Assembly: GCF_937870815.1 (NCBI RefSeq)
Contig: NZ_CALMZS010000211.1
Coordinates: forward strand, 1 to 64,000
Direction: 5' to 3'
DNA: 64,000 nt
Source of the DNA: an uncultured Brevundimonas sp.
GTDB taxonomy: Bacteria > Pseudomonadota > Alphaproteobacteria > Caulobacterales > Caulobacteraceae
The notes under the pieces were generated by a model, which was given only the letters and a program-made list of their open reading frames with translations, did not search any database and had not been told where the DNA came from. Shown here piece by piece: positions 6,507 through 13,903 of this stretch. A program made the position numbers and the translations under genes. Position 1 is the first letter of the stretch; each line of letters opens with the position of its first letter.

Positions 6507-8963
6507 GTGAGCCGCATGCCGCGTGATCGCCGCGCCGAAACAGGAGCCCTGCGCCTCCGGCTGCTGGCCGGCGCCGCCGCCGTGGCCCTGGTGTCGTGGA
6601 GCGGCGCGGCCCAGGCCCGGCAAACCCCGGCTGCCGATCGCGAAATCCAGCGCGGCCCCGACGGCTTGCCCGCGGACGCCGTCTACCTCGAGGCTGACCG
6701 GACCTCGCGCGAGGGCGACATCATCTCGGCCGCCGGCGATACCGAGCGGGTGCTGGCCCGTTTCCGCAACACGACCCTGCGCGCCGGTCGGCTGACCTAC
6801 GACCTCAACGCCGGCGTCGCGACGGCCGACGACCGCGTCGAATTCGTCGATCCAGATGGCAACGTTGTCTTCGCCAGCCACCTCGAGCTCGACTCGGACC
6901 TGAGGGCCGGCGTCGCCGTCGATTTCGCCACCCGCTTCCGCAACGGGGCCAGCCTGATGGCCGCCACCGCCGTGCGTCGCAGCGAGAACGTCAACGAGCT
7001 GAACTACGCCCTGTTCACGCCCTGCCCGATCTGTGACGCCGAAGGCAATCATCGGGAGCCCAGCATCGCCATCCAGGCGGAGAAGGTGGTCCAGGACGAG
7101 GGCCTGCGGGCGGTGCTCTACCGCAACGCCGTGTTCCGCGTCGGGGGCGTGCCGGTCTTCTACCTGCCGTATTTCGCCCATCCCGATCCGACCGTCGAGC
7201 GCGCCTCGGGCTTTCTCGTGCCCATCCCGAGCTATGACGAGGGCCGCGGTCTCAGCCTCGAGATTCCCTATCTGAAGGTCGTGTCACCCTCGGAGGACTG
7301 GCTGATCAGTCCGCAGATCAACAGCCGGGTCGCGCCGCTGCTCAACCTGCAATGGCGGCGCCGGTTCGGCGACGGAACCGTCGTGCTTCGCGGCGGCTAC
7401 ACCTACGAACGCAAATTCGGCGACTTCGACCTCGACGGCGACGGCGACGCCGAAAGCAACGTCAAATTCGGCGACCGCACCAGCCGCAGCTTCTTTCTCG
7501 GACATGGGCGGTTCGATCCGGAGGGTCCGTGGCGCTGGGGCTTCACGGCGGAGCGCACGTCGGACAAGACCCTGTTCGACCGCTACGACGTTCGCGATCC
7601 GTATCAGGACAACGGCCTCTACTACGGCGACCAGCGCCGGCTGATCAGCCAAGTCTACGCCGAGCACCAGACCGACCGCTCCTATGTCTCGGTCGCGGCC
7701 TTCGCCCTGCAGAGCCTCCGCGTCGTCCGTTTCGATCCGGTCACGCCGGCGCTCAATGAATTCGAACGGGACGGCGCCCTGCCCATCGTCGCGCCGCTGA
7801 TCGAGGCGCGCTGGGAACCCGACGGCCCGGTGCTGGGAGGCCGGCTGCGACTGCGCGGGTCGGCGGTGTCGCTGGCCCGCGAAGACTACGTCGGCAGCCC
7901 GGTGCTGCGACCCGGCGTCGCCGCCCCGGGGCCGGCCCCGGGCCTGGCCGGGGTGGACAGCCGCCGCGTCTCGGGTCAGGCCGACTGGCGCCGGACCATG
8001 ATCTCGCCGATGGGTGTGCGCTGGGAACCGTTCGTCGATCTGCGGGCGGATTTCTACTCGATCTCCGACCTGCCGTCGGTGACGGGGCCGCAGGATGACG
8101 AGATCGGCCGCGGACGCGCCACCGCCGGGCTCGATGTCAGCTATCCGCTGATCCGGCGATTCGGGGCCTCCGAGATGATTCTCGAGCCGAGGGCCCAGCT
8201 GTCGGCCTCGACCGAGGCGGACCTCGATCCCCGCATTCCGAACGAAGACAGCGAGACCATCGAGCTCGACGAGACTTCGCTGTTCCGGATCGACCGGTTC
8301 CCCGGCTACGATCTCCACGAGGAGGGGCTGCGCCTCACGACGGGGGCCCGCACGACGCTGCGTTGGGAGGACGGCCGGCAGGCCAGCCTGTTCATCGGCC
8401 GCAGCTTCCGGTCGGACCCGGAGCCGGCCTTTCTGGTTCCCGTGCCAGACCCACCCGCCGACTTGTATGATCCGTCCGGCCTGGCCTCCGATACGTCCGA
8501 CTGGGTGGTCGAGGGTGATTTCTCGCCGTCCGACCGCATCCGCGGCTGGGGTCATGCGACAATCGACTCGAGCGGCGATGTCCGGCGGGCTGAAATCGCC
8601 GTCGATGGTCGCTGGGGCCGGCGGAACCTGGCGACGGCCAGCTACATTCTCGACCAGTCCAATCCGCGGCCCGGACCGAACAACCGCAACTACGAATTCC
8701 TGCAGCTGGCGGGGCAGCAATTCCTGTACGGGAATTGGGGCCTGACGTTCTCCGGGATCGCCGATCTGGAACGGACCCCGCGTCCCGGGCAGCCGGACCC
8801 GGGATATCTGGTGCGGTCTGAAGTCGGCCTGCTGTTCGATGACGACTGCTTCCGGTTCGAGTTGGGCTGGCGGCGGGATAACACCAGCGTGAGGCCCTCC
8901 GGGCCGTCGGAAGGCCCCTATGTGCGCCTAACCCTCGCCACTTTCGGCGGTACAGGATATTGA
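6507..8963 (+). CDS. lptD: LPS-assembly protein LptD
   Basis: LptD is the outer-membrane barrel that, with LptE, inserts LPS into the outer leaflet. The 818-residue product has a signal peptide (cleavage near AAQA-RQ at about residue 35), an OstA/LptA-like N-terminal beta-taco (about 45-190, VYLEADRTSREGD), then the FYLPYFAHPDPTVERASGFL motif that opens the barrel domain. It ends with an aromatic-rich strand. The cysteines CPIC near residue 175 are few compared with E. coli LptD. The start may be GTG 6507 or ATG 6516. It lies in the lptFG transcript. Confidence 0.93.
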   Translation: MSRMPRDRRAETGALRLRLLAGAAAVALVSWSGAAQARQTPAADREIQRGPDGLPADAVYLEADRTSREGDIISAAGDTERVLARFRNTTLRAGRLTYDLNAGVATADDRVEFVDPDGNVVFASHLELDSDLRAGVAVDFATRFRNGASLMAATAVRRSENVNELNYALFTPCPICDAEGNHREPSIAIQAEKVVQDEGLRAVLYRNAVFRVGGVPVFYLPYFAHPDPTVERASGFLVPIPSYDEGRGLSLEIPYLKVVSPSEDWLISPQINSRVAPLLNLQWRRRFGDGTVVLRGGYTYERKFGDFDLDGDGDAESNVKFGDRTSRSFFLGHGRFDPEGPWRWGFTAERTSDKTLFDRYDVRDPYQDNGLYYGDQRRLISQVYAEHQTDRSYVSVAAFALQSLRVVRFDPVTPALNEFERDGALPIVAPLIEARWEPDGPVLGGRLRLRGSAVSLAREDYVGSPVLRPGVAAPGPAPGLAGVDSRRVSGQADWRRTMISPMGVRWEPFVDLRADFYSISDLPSVTGPQDDEIGRGRATAGLDVSYPLIRRFGASEMILEPRAQLSASTEADLDPRIPNEDSETIELDETSLFRIDRFPGYDLHEEGLRLTTGARTTLRWEDGRQASLFIGRSFRSDPEPAFLVPVPDPPADLYDPSGLASDTSDWVVEGDFSPSDRIRGWGHATIDSSGDVRRAEIAVDGRWGRRNLATASYILDQSNPRPGPNNRNYEFLQLAGQQFLYGNWGLTFSGIADLERTPRPGQPDPGYLVRSEVGLLFDDDCFRFELGWRRDNTSVRPSGPSEGPYVRLTLATFGGTGY

Positions 8964-9061
8964 CGGGGCGACGGGCGCCATCCGGCGTGCGATTTCGGTT
9001 GCGCGCCGGTGGCCGGGAACCGGGCAGCACCGGCGGCGCCGTTTGAGGAACCAGGACTGAC

Positions 9062-10405
9062 ATGCGTTTTCAGCGTTACTTGACGGGCGTGGCGATCGCC
9101 GCCCTCCTGGCCGGGACGGCCGTGGCCCAGACCGCGCCGCAGGAGCCGGCGGCAGCGGCGGGCACGCTGAACCCGGCGACTGGGCAGGTCCCGCCCGCCG
9201 CGCCAGCCACCGCGCCGCAGTTCCAGATGGCCGACGGCGTCCTGGCCACCGTCAATGACAGCGTCATCACCGGCTTCGACCTGCGCCAACGCATGCTGCT
9301 GCTGATCGCCATGACCCAGGTCCAGCCCACGCCCGAGAACATCCCCGCCATCCAGCAGGAAGCCCTGAACGCATTGATCGACGAACGCCTGCAGATTCAG
9401 GAGCTGGCGAACTACGAGGAGCTCAAGGTCACCGATGCAGAGGTCGGCGAGGAAATCGCCGCCATGGCCCAAGAGGTGGGGGTGACGCCCGAAGCCTATC
9501 TGGCCTTCCTTGAGGCTGGCGGCATTCGCCGCCAGACCCTGCGTGAACAACTCCGCACCCAGATCGGTTGGCAGCGCCTGGTCGGCGGGCGCTTCCAGAG
9601 CCGCGCCCGGGTCAGCAGGGGCGCGGTCGACGCCGCCCTGCGCCAAATCTCCGAGGCCGCCTCCAAGAAGCAGTATCTGATCGGCGAAATCTACATCGAG
9701 GCCGCCCGCGTCGGCGGTCAGCAGGCGGCGATGAACGGGGCTGCCCAGCTGGTCCAGCAGATGGTCCAGGGTGCGCCCTTCCAGAATGTTGCGCAGCAAT
9801 TCTCAGCCGCGCCTTCCGCAGCCCGCGGCGGCGACGCCGGCTGGATTGTCGCCGGCTCCGTCAACCCGGTTCTGCAGGCCGCGATGGATCAACTAGAAGT
9901 TGGCCAGCTTTCACGACCGATTCCGGTCGAGGGGGGCGTGTATATCATCTATATGCGGGACAAGCGGGACGGGGCGGCGGCGAGCCTGGCGCAGCTGAAG
10001 CAGGTCATGATCGAGCTGCCGGAGACGGCGAGCGAGGCGGAGGTGGCGGCGGCCAGCCAGAGGCTGGAGGCCCTGCGGCCGCAGCTGACCTGCGACACCA
10101 TGCTGCAGCGGGCCACGTCGGAGCAGGGGCTGCTCGGCGCCGACCTCGGCGAGGCCGACGTGCAGAGCCTGGCCCCGCAGTTCCAGCCGGTGGCCCGCTC
10201 GGCCCCGGTCGGTGAGGTCAGCACGCCGATCCGCACCCCGCTCGGCCTGCACCTGGTCGCCGTCTGCGGCCGGCGCGTCGGCGGGGTCGAGGCCCCGGAC
10301 CCCCGCGCCGTCGAGAACCAGCTGTTCCGCCAGAACCTCGCCACCCTCGGCCGCCGCTACATGCGCGACCTGCGCGAGGACGCCCTGATCGAGTTCAGGC
10401 AGTGA
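9062..10405 (+). CDS. surA: SurA-type periplasmic chaperone / peptidyl-prolyl isomerase
   Basis: The 447-residue protein has a signal peptide (cleavage near TAVAQ-TA), a Pro/Ala linker, then the SurA N-terminal chaperone domain (VNDSVITGFDLRQRM, typical of the family). A parvulin-type PPIase domain sits at about residues 200-300 (SAAPSAARGGDAGWIVAGS), with a further partial repeat to the C-terminus. SurA guides outer-membrane proteins such as LptD to the BAM complex, which explains its place directly after lptD. Its stop overlaps the GTG start of pdxA. Confidence 0.9.
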   Translation: MRFQRYLTGVAIAALLAGTAVAQTAPQEPAAAAGTLNPATGQVPPAAPATAPQFQMADGVLATVNDSVITGFDLRQRMLLLIAMTQVQPTPENIPAIQQEALNALIDERLQIQELANYEELKVTDAEVGEEIAAMAQEVGVTPEAYLAFLEAGGIRRQTLREQLRTQIGWQRLVGGRFQSRARVSRGAVDAALRQISEAASKKQYLIGEIYIEAARVGGQQAAMNGAAQLVQQMVQGAPFQNVAQQFSAAPSAARGGDAGWIVAGSVNPVLQAAMDQLEVGQLSRPIPVEGGVYIIYMRDKRDGAAASLAQLKQVMIELPETASEAEVAAASQRLEALRPQLTCDTMLQRATSEQGLLGADLGEADVQSLAPQFQPVARSAPVGEVSTPIRTPLGLHLVAVCGRRVGGVEAPDPRAVENQLFRQNLATLGRRYMRDLREDALIEFRQ

Positions 10406-11400
10406 GCCCGGCCCCGCCGCTGGCCCTGACCATGGGCGAGCCGGCGGGCGTGGGACCCGAGATCATCGCCGCCGCCTGGCGCGCCCTGAACGATGGGGCC
10501 CAGCCCTTCGCCGTGGTCGGCGACGCCGGCCTGATGCGCGCCCAGGGGGTCCCCGTCCAGCCGATCGCCGCCGCCGCCGAAGCCGCCGCCGTGTTCGGCC
10601 GCGCCGTGCCGGTGCTCGACTCCCCCCTGCCCGCCCCGGTGACGGCGGGGCGGCCCGAGCCGGCCAATGCGGGCGCCGTGGCCGACTGGATCGAACAGGC
10701 CGTCAGCCTGGCCCTGGCCGGGGAGGTCGCGGGCCTGGTCACCGCCCCGATCGCCAAGGCGCCCCTGTACGCCGCCGGCTTCCGCTTTCCGGGCCACACC
10801 GAATTCCTCGCCGAACTGACCGCCGACGCCCCCTTCGCCGGGACGCGCGGGCCGGTGATGATGCTGACCGCGAAGGACCTGCGCGCCTGCCTGGTGACCA
10901 TCCATGCGCCGCTGGCCGAGGTCCCCGAACTGGTCACCGCCGAGCGGGTGACCCGCACCGCCCGGGTCGTGCACGAGGCCCTGCGGCGCGATTTCGGCGT
11001 CGCCCGGCCGCGGCTGGCGCTGGCGGCGCTGAACCCCCACGCCGGCGAGGGCGGGGCGCTGGGGCTGGAGGAGATCGAGGTGCTGGCCCCGGCGGCGGCG
11101 GCGCTGCGCCAGGAGGGCATCGACGTCACCGACCCCCGGCCGGCCGACACCCTGTTCCACGACGCGGCGCGGACCGGCTATGACGCGGTGCTGTGCCTGT
11201 ACCACGACCAGGCGCTGATCCCGGTCAAGACGCTGGACTTCTGGGGCGGGGTCAATGCGACCCTGGGCCTGCCGGTGGTGCGCACCTCGCCGGACCACGG
11301 GACCGGGTTCGACATCGCCGGCACGGGCGCGGCCCGGGCGGACAGCCTGATCGCGGCGGTGCGGCTGGCGGGGGAGATGGCGGCGGCTCGGGCGGGGTGA
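10402..11400 (+). CDS. pdxA: 4-hydroxythreonine-4-phosphate dehydrogenase
   Basis: PdxA oxidises 4-phosphohydroxy-L-threonine with NAD in pyridoxal phosphate synthesis. The 332-residue protein carries the family landmarks: TMGEPAGVGPE at the N-terminus, the metal-ligand region FPGHTEFLAE, NPHAGEGGALG, and the C-terminal TSPDHGTGFDIAGTG. The GTG start overlaps the surA stop by 4 bp. The stop codon directly abuts repeat arm B1 at 11401. The surA-pdxA-rsmA order is shared with E. coli and most alphaproteobacteria. Confidence 0.95.
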   Translation: MSPAPPLALTMGEPAGVGPEIIAAAWRALNDGAQPFAVVGDAGLMRAQGVPVQPIAAAAEAAAVFGRAVPVLDSPLPAPVTAGRPEPANAGAVADWIEQAVSLALAGEVAGLVTAPIAKAPLYAAGFRFPGHTEFLAELTADAPFAGTRGPVMMLTAKDLRACLVTIHAPLAEVPELVTAERVTRTARVVHEALRRDFGVARPRLALAALNPHAGEGGALGLEEIEVLAPAAAALRQEGIDVTDPRPADTLFHDAARTGYDAVLCLYHDQALIPVKTLDFWGGVNATLGLPVVRTSPDHGTGFDIAGTGAARADSLIAAVRLAGEMAAARAG

Positions 11401-11448
11401 TCCTCCCCCGCAGGGGGAGGGGGACCATCCGCAGGATGGTGGAGGGGG
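11401..11448. repeat. Two-hairpin repeat arm B1, upstream of second DUF559 gene
   Basis: This 48-bp arm consists of two successive hairpins (TCCTCCCCC.. / ..GGGGGAGG and CCATCC GCA GGATGG). It starts at the base after the pdxA stop. The reverse complement of 11913-11960 matches it at 46 of 48 positions by hand alignment. Confidence 0.9.
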
Positions 11449-11510
11449 ACTTGGTCCCATCTCCGGTTGAGGCGACTTGCGAACCCGTCGTGCGTCTATA
11501 GGTTGTTCGA

Positions 11511-11885
11511 ATGGACGCACCCGACCTGACCATCGCACGCGCCAGGGAGCTACGCCGCAGGATGTCCCTGCCCGAAGTCCTTCTCTGGAAAGCCGTGCGG
11601 CGGGACAAGCTCGGCGCCCGTTTCAGACGCCAGCACCCGGAGGGCCCGTGGATCCTCGACTTCTATTGCCATGCCGCCCGGCTGGCCGTGGAGATCGACG
11701 GCGCAGGCCATGATGATCCGGACAGGATGCTGCTGGACCGGAAACGCACCCGCTGGTTGGAGCAGCGGGGGATCTCAGTGCATCGGATTCCCGCGCGGGC
11801 GGTGCTGGGGAATCTGGATGGGGTGCTCACCGGGCTGAAAGAGCGGATTGGACGAGGCCCCCTCCACCATCCTTCGGAGGAATAG
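11511..11885 (+). CDS. DUF559 endonuclease-like protein
   Basis: This 124-residue DUF559 protein has the family layout: an N-terminal helical part (RARELRRRMSLPEVLLWKAV), then FRRQHPEGPWILDFYCHAARL, then the acidic core AVEIDGAGHD, a DRKRTRWLEQRGISVHRIPA segment, and a final helix with ..GVLTGLKERI. By fold relation to Vsr-type nucleases the Asp/Glu/His set could be catalytic, but this is not shown. The last residues (GPLHHPSEE) are encoded by a truncated repeat copy. The gene interrupts the pdxA-rsmA pair and is bracketed by inverted repeats, as is the DUF559 ORF at 517. Confidence 0.85.
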   Translation: MDAPDLTIARARELRRRMSLPEVLLWKAVRRDKLGARFRRQHPEGPWILDFYCHAARLAVEIDGAGHDDPDRMLLDRKRTRWLEQRGISVHRIPARAVLGNLDGVLTGLKERIGRGPLHHPSEE

Positions 11886-11890
11886 GGTCC
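11858..11890. repeat. Truncated repeat copy B2
   Basis: CCCCCTCCACCATCCTTCGG here repeats the inner half of arm B3, then breaks off at GAGGAATAGGG. It supplies the 3' end of the DUF559 reading frame and looks like a decayed extra copy of the arm. Confidence 0.7.
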
Positions 11891-11912
11891 CGCCGGTTGT
11901 GGGGAGGTCAGC

Positions 11913-11960
11913 CCCCCTCCACCATCCTTCGGATGGTCCCCCTCCCCCTGGGGGGGAGGA
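11913..11960. repeat. Two-hairpin repeat arm B3, inverted partner of B1
   Basis: This is the inverted partner of 11401-11448. It ends 16 bp before the rsmA GTG start, so it replaces the normal leader between pdxA and rsmA. Element B spans 11401-11960, 560 bp. Confidence 0.9.
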
Positions 11961-11976
11961 TTGCGTATGAAGCCCG

Positions 11977-12855
11977 GTGACCCCCGCCGACCTCCCCTCC
12001 CTGCGCCAAACCCTCGACGCCCACGGCCTGCTGGCCAGGAAGAGTTTCGGCCAGCATTTCCTGCTCGACCTGAATGTGACGCGCAAGATCGTCCGGCTGG
12101 CGGGGCCGTTCGAGGGGCGGGCGGTGATCGAGGTGGGGCCGGGGCCGGGCGGGCTGACGCGGGCCCTGCTGGAGAGCGACGCCGGCCAGGTGGTGCTGGT
12201 CGAGAAGGATCCGCGCTTCCTGCCGCTGCTGGCCGGGCTGGACGACGGATCCGGCCGGCTGGTCGTGGTCGAGGCCGACGCGCTCAAGGTCCGCGAGGCC
12301 GAGATGGTCGAAGGACCCGCCCACGTGGTCTCCAACCTGCCCTACAATGTCGGCACCGCCCTGCTGATCAAATGGCTGACCGGGCCGTGGACGCCGCACG
12401 CCCTGACCCTGATGTTCCAGAAGGAGGTGGCCGAGCGCATCGTCGCCGCCCCCGGGGACGAGGCCTACGGCCGGCTGGCGGTGATCGCCCAGGCGGTGAC
12501 GGAGGCGCGGCTGGTCATGCACCTGCCCGCCGCCGCCTTCACCCCGCCGCCCAAGGTTGCGAGCGCGGTGGTTCATCTGGTCCCGCGCGCGGACCGGCCG
12601 GACGCGGAGACGCTGAAGCGGCTGGAGCGGGTCACGGCGGCGGCCTTCGGGCAGCGGAGGAAGATGCTGCGCTCGAGTTTGAAGCCGCTGGGCGGGGCGG
12701 CGCTGTGCGAGGCGGCGGGGCTGAGTCCCGAGGACCGGGCCGAGGTCATCGATCTGGCCGGCTTCCTGCGGCTGGCGCGGGCCGTAGCCGGGCAGGCGCC
12801 GCCGGAGGGGCCGGGCGACGGCGGGGCGGCGATGATGCGGCGCAAGCGGGGGTGA
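11977..12855 (+). CDS. rsmA: 16S rRNA (adenine1518/1519-N6)-dimethyltransferase
   Basis: RsmA (KsgA) dimethylates two adjacent adenines in helix 45 of 16S rRNA late in 30S assembly. The 292-residue product shows the N-terminal SFGQHFLLDLNV motif, the SAM-binding IEVGPGPGGLT, the catalytic SNLPYNV and the C-terminal helical RKMLRSSLKPL. The GTG at 11977 fits the family N-terminus. The upstream reading space is occupied by repeat arm B3. It ends the lptF-to-rsmA run of genes. Confidence 0.95.
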   Translation: MTPADLPSLRQTLDAHGLLARKSFGQHFLLDLNVTRKIVRLAGPFEGRAVIEVGPGPGGLTRALLESDAGQVVLVEKDPRFLPLLAGLDDGSGRLVVVEADALKVREAEMVEGPAHVVSNLPYNVGTALLIKWLTGPWTPHALTLMFQKEVAERIVAAPGDEAYGRLAVIAQAVTEARLVMHLPAAAFTPPPKVASAVVHLVPRADRPDAETLKRLERVTAAAFGQRRKMLRSSLKPLGGAALCEAAGLSPEDRAEVIDLAGFLRLARAVAGQAPPEGPGDGGAAMMRRKRG

Positions 12856-13273
12856 GGTCCATTGGGCCGCTGAGTTAAAGCCGCTTGGCCGGTGTGGTGC
12901 GGCGAGGAGAGGTTCATCACAACGGACACAACGGGTCCACAACGGACACGACGGGATCGAAGCGCGTCGAGGTTCGTGGTCTCTTCCGCGAGTCATGGAA
13001 ACTGCGGCGTAGGGCGCTTCACGAGCCGGAGTCGAGCCTGACCCCCGGAGGCGGGTGGGCCGGGGACCCTCCCGACCCAATACATTCCCCCCCAATACAT
13101 CCTCGACACCGCGCCCCACGACATCCGCGACACCCGATATATCCGCGATAACTGCTGGCGATCCGCCGCCCGCCCTCACATTTTCTCGGGTCAAGTCCTT
13201 GATCTCCTGTCGCTTTTCCTCTGCGTCAGCGTCCTGAACGCGCCGGAGGAAGTGGCGGGGCGATACTGGGCGG
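12856..13273. other. 418-bp gene-free stretch with two repeat types
   Basis: I see no credible gene here. At 12910-12953 lies one arm of the GGTTCATCAC.. repeat also found as an inverted pair at 22176-22350. At 13083-13165 there are degenerate GATGTCGCG-type repeats read on the minus strand. The rest is GC-rich with no recognised promoter or RNA. Confidence 0.5.
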
Positions 13274-13903
13274 ATGGATGAGACGGCGAAAACCAGGAAG
13301 ACCCGGAACCCCTACCGCTATCACGGCGACGACGTGTGGGCGCTGGTGCGGGAGCGGTATCTGGCGGGCGAGAGCGCGCGGCAGATCGGCGAGGCGCTGG
13401 GGCCGACCGAATACGCCATCCGCTCGCGCATCACCCGCGAGGGCTGGACCAAGCGGTCGCTGGCCGAGGCGAAGTCGGCCGGGATCGTGGCGGCGGCGCG
13501 GGCGGACAGGGAGGCCGGGGTCGCGGCGCTGGCCGGACCGGCGGGAGCGGACGGGCCGGAGGCGCTGGACCCCCGGGCCGCGGCGCGGGCGGCGCTGGAC
13601 GAGGCGGTGCGGCTGATGCGCCGGGGGCGGATGGCGGCGGCGGCCGAGGCGGCGCGGGTGGCGGACGTGATGGCGCGGGCGGCGGCGCGGCTGGACGGCG
13701 ACGCGAGCGCGGACCCGGGCGAGCCGGACGAGGCGGCGTATGAGGCGGTGCGGCGGAAGGTGCTGGGGCTTGATCCTCCCCTCCTGGGGGAGGGGGACCG
13801 CGAAGCGGTGGAGGGGGTCTTCGGCGACGACGGCGCCTGGGAAAGGCCCCCTCCACCACCCTTCGGGCGGTCCCCCTCCCCCAGGAGGGGAGGATTTGAA
13901 TGA
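13274..13903 (+). CDS. Putative terminase small-subunit-like HTH protein (gene transfer agent type)
   Basis: The 209-residue protein begins with a helix-turn-helix (DDVWALVRERYLAGESARQI .. TEYAIRSRITREGWTKRS, residues about 16-58), followed by an Ala/Arg-rich helical region. This suits the DNA-recognising small subunit of a headful terminase and the gene upstream of terL in RcGTA-type clusters. The assignment rests on position and fold guess. Residues from about 168 to the end are encoded by an inverted repeat (13774-13894), so the true C-terminus has been replaced by repeat-encoded Pro/Gly-rich sequence. The stop overlaps the terL start (ATGA). Confidence 0.55.
   Translation: MDETAKTRKTRNPYRYHGDDVWALVRERYLAGESARQIGEALGPTEYAIRSRITREGWTKRSLAEAKSAGIVAAARADREAGVAALAGPAGADGPEALDPRAAARAALDEAVRLMRRGRMAAAAEAARVADVMARAAARLDGDASADPGEPDEAAYEAVRRKVLGLDPPLLGEGDREAVEGVFGDDGAWERPPPPPFGRSPSPRRGGFE
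13774..13894. repeat. Inverted pair of two-hairpin repeat arms without a DUF559 gene
   Basis: Arms 13774-13817 and 13847-13894 are inverted copies of each other and related to arms B1/B3 (TCCTCCCCTCCTGGGGGAGG, then the GGACC..GGTGG hairpin and a GGAGGGGG end). Only 29 bp separate them, so the whole unit folds into one long stem. It looks like a non-autonomous, MITE- or REPIN-like form of the DUF559-bearing elements, and it sits in frame inside a coding sequence. Confidence 0.85.

Noticed and set aside
12885-13151. 88-codon plus-strand frame in the gap after rsmA
   Set aside because: It consists of translated repeats (HHNGHNGSTTDTTG and PRHRAPRHPRHP), with no plausible start site or similarity.
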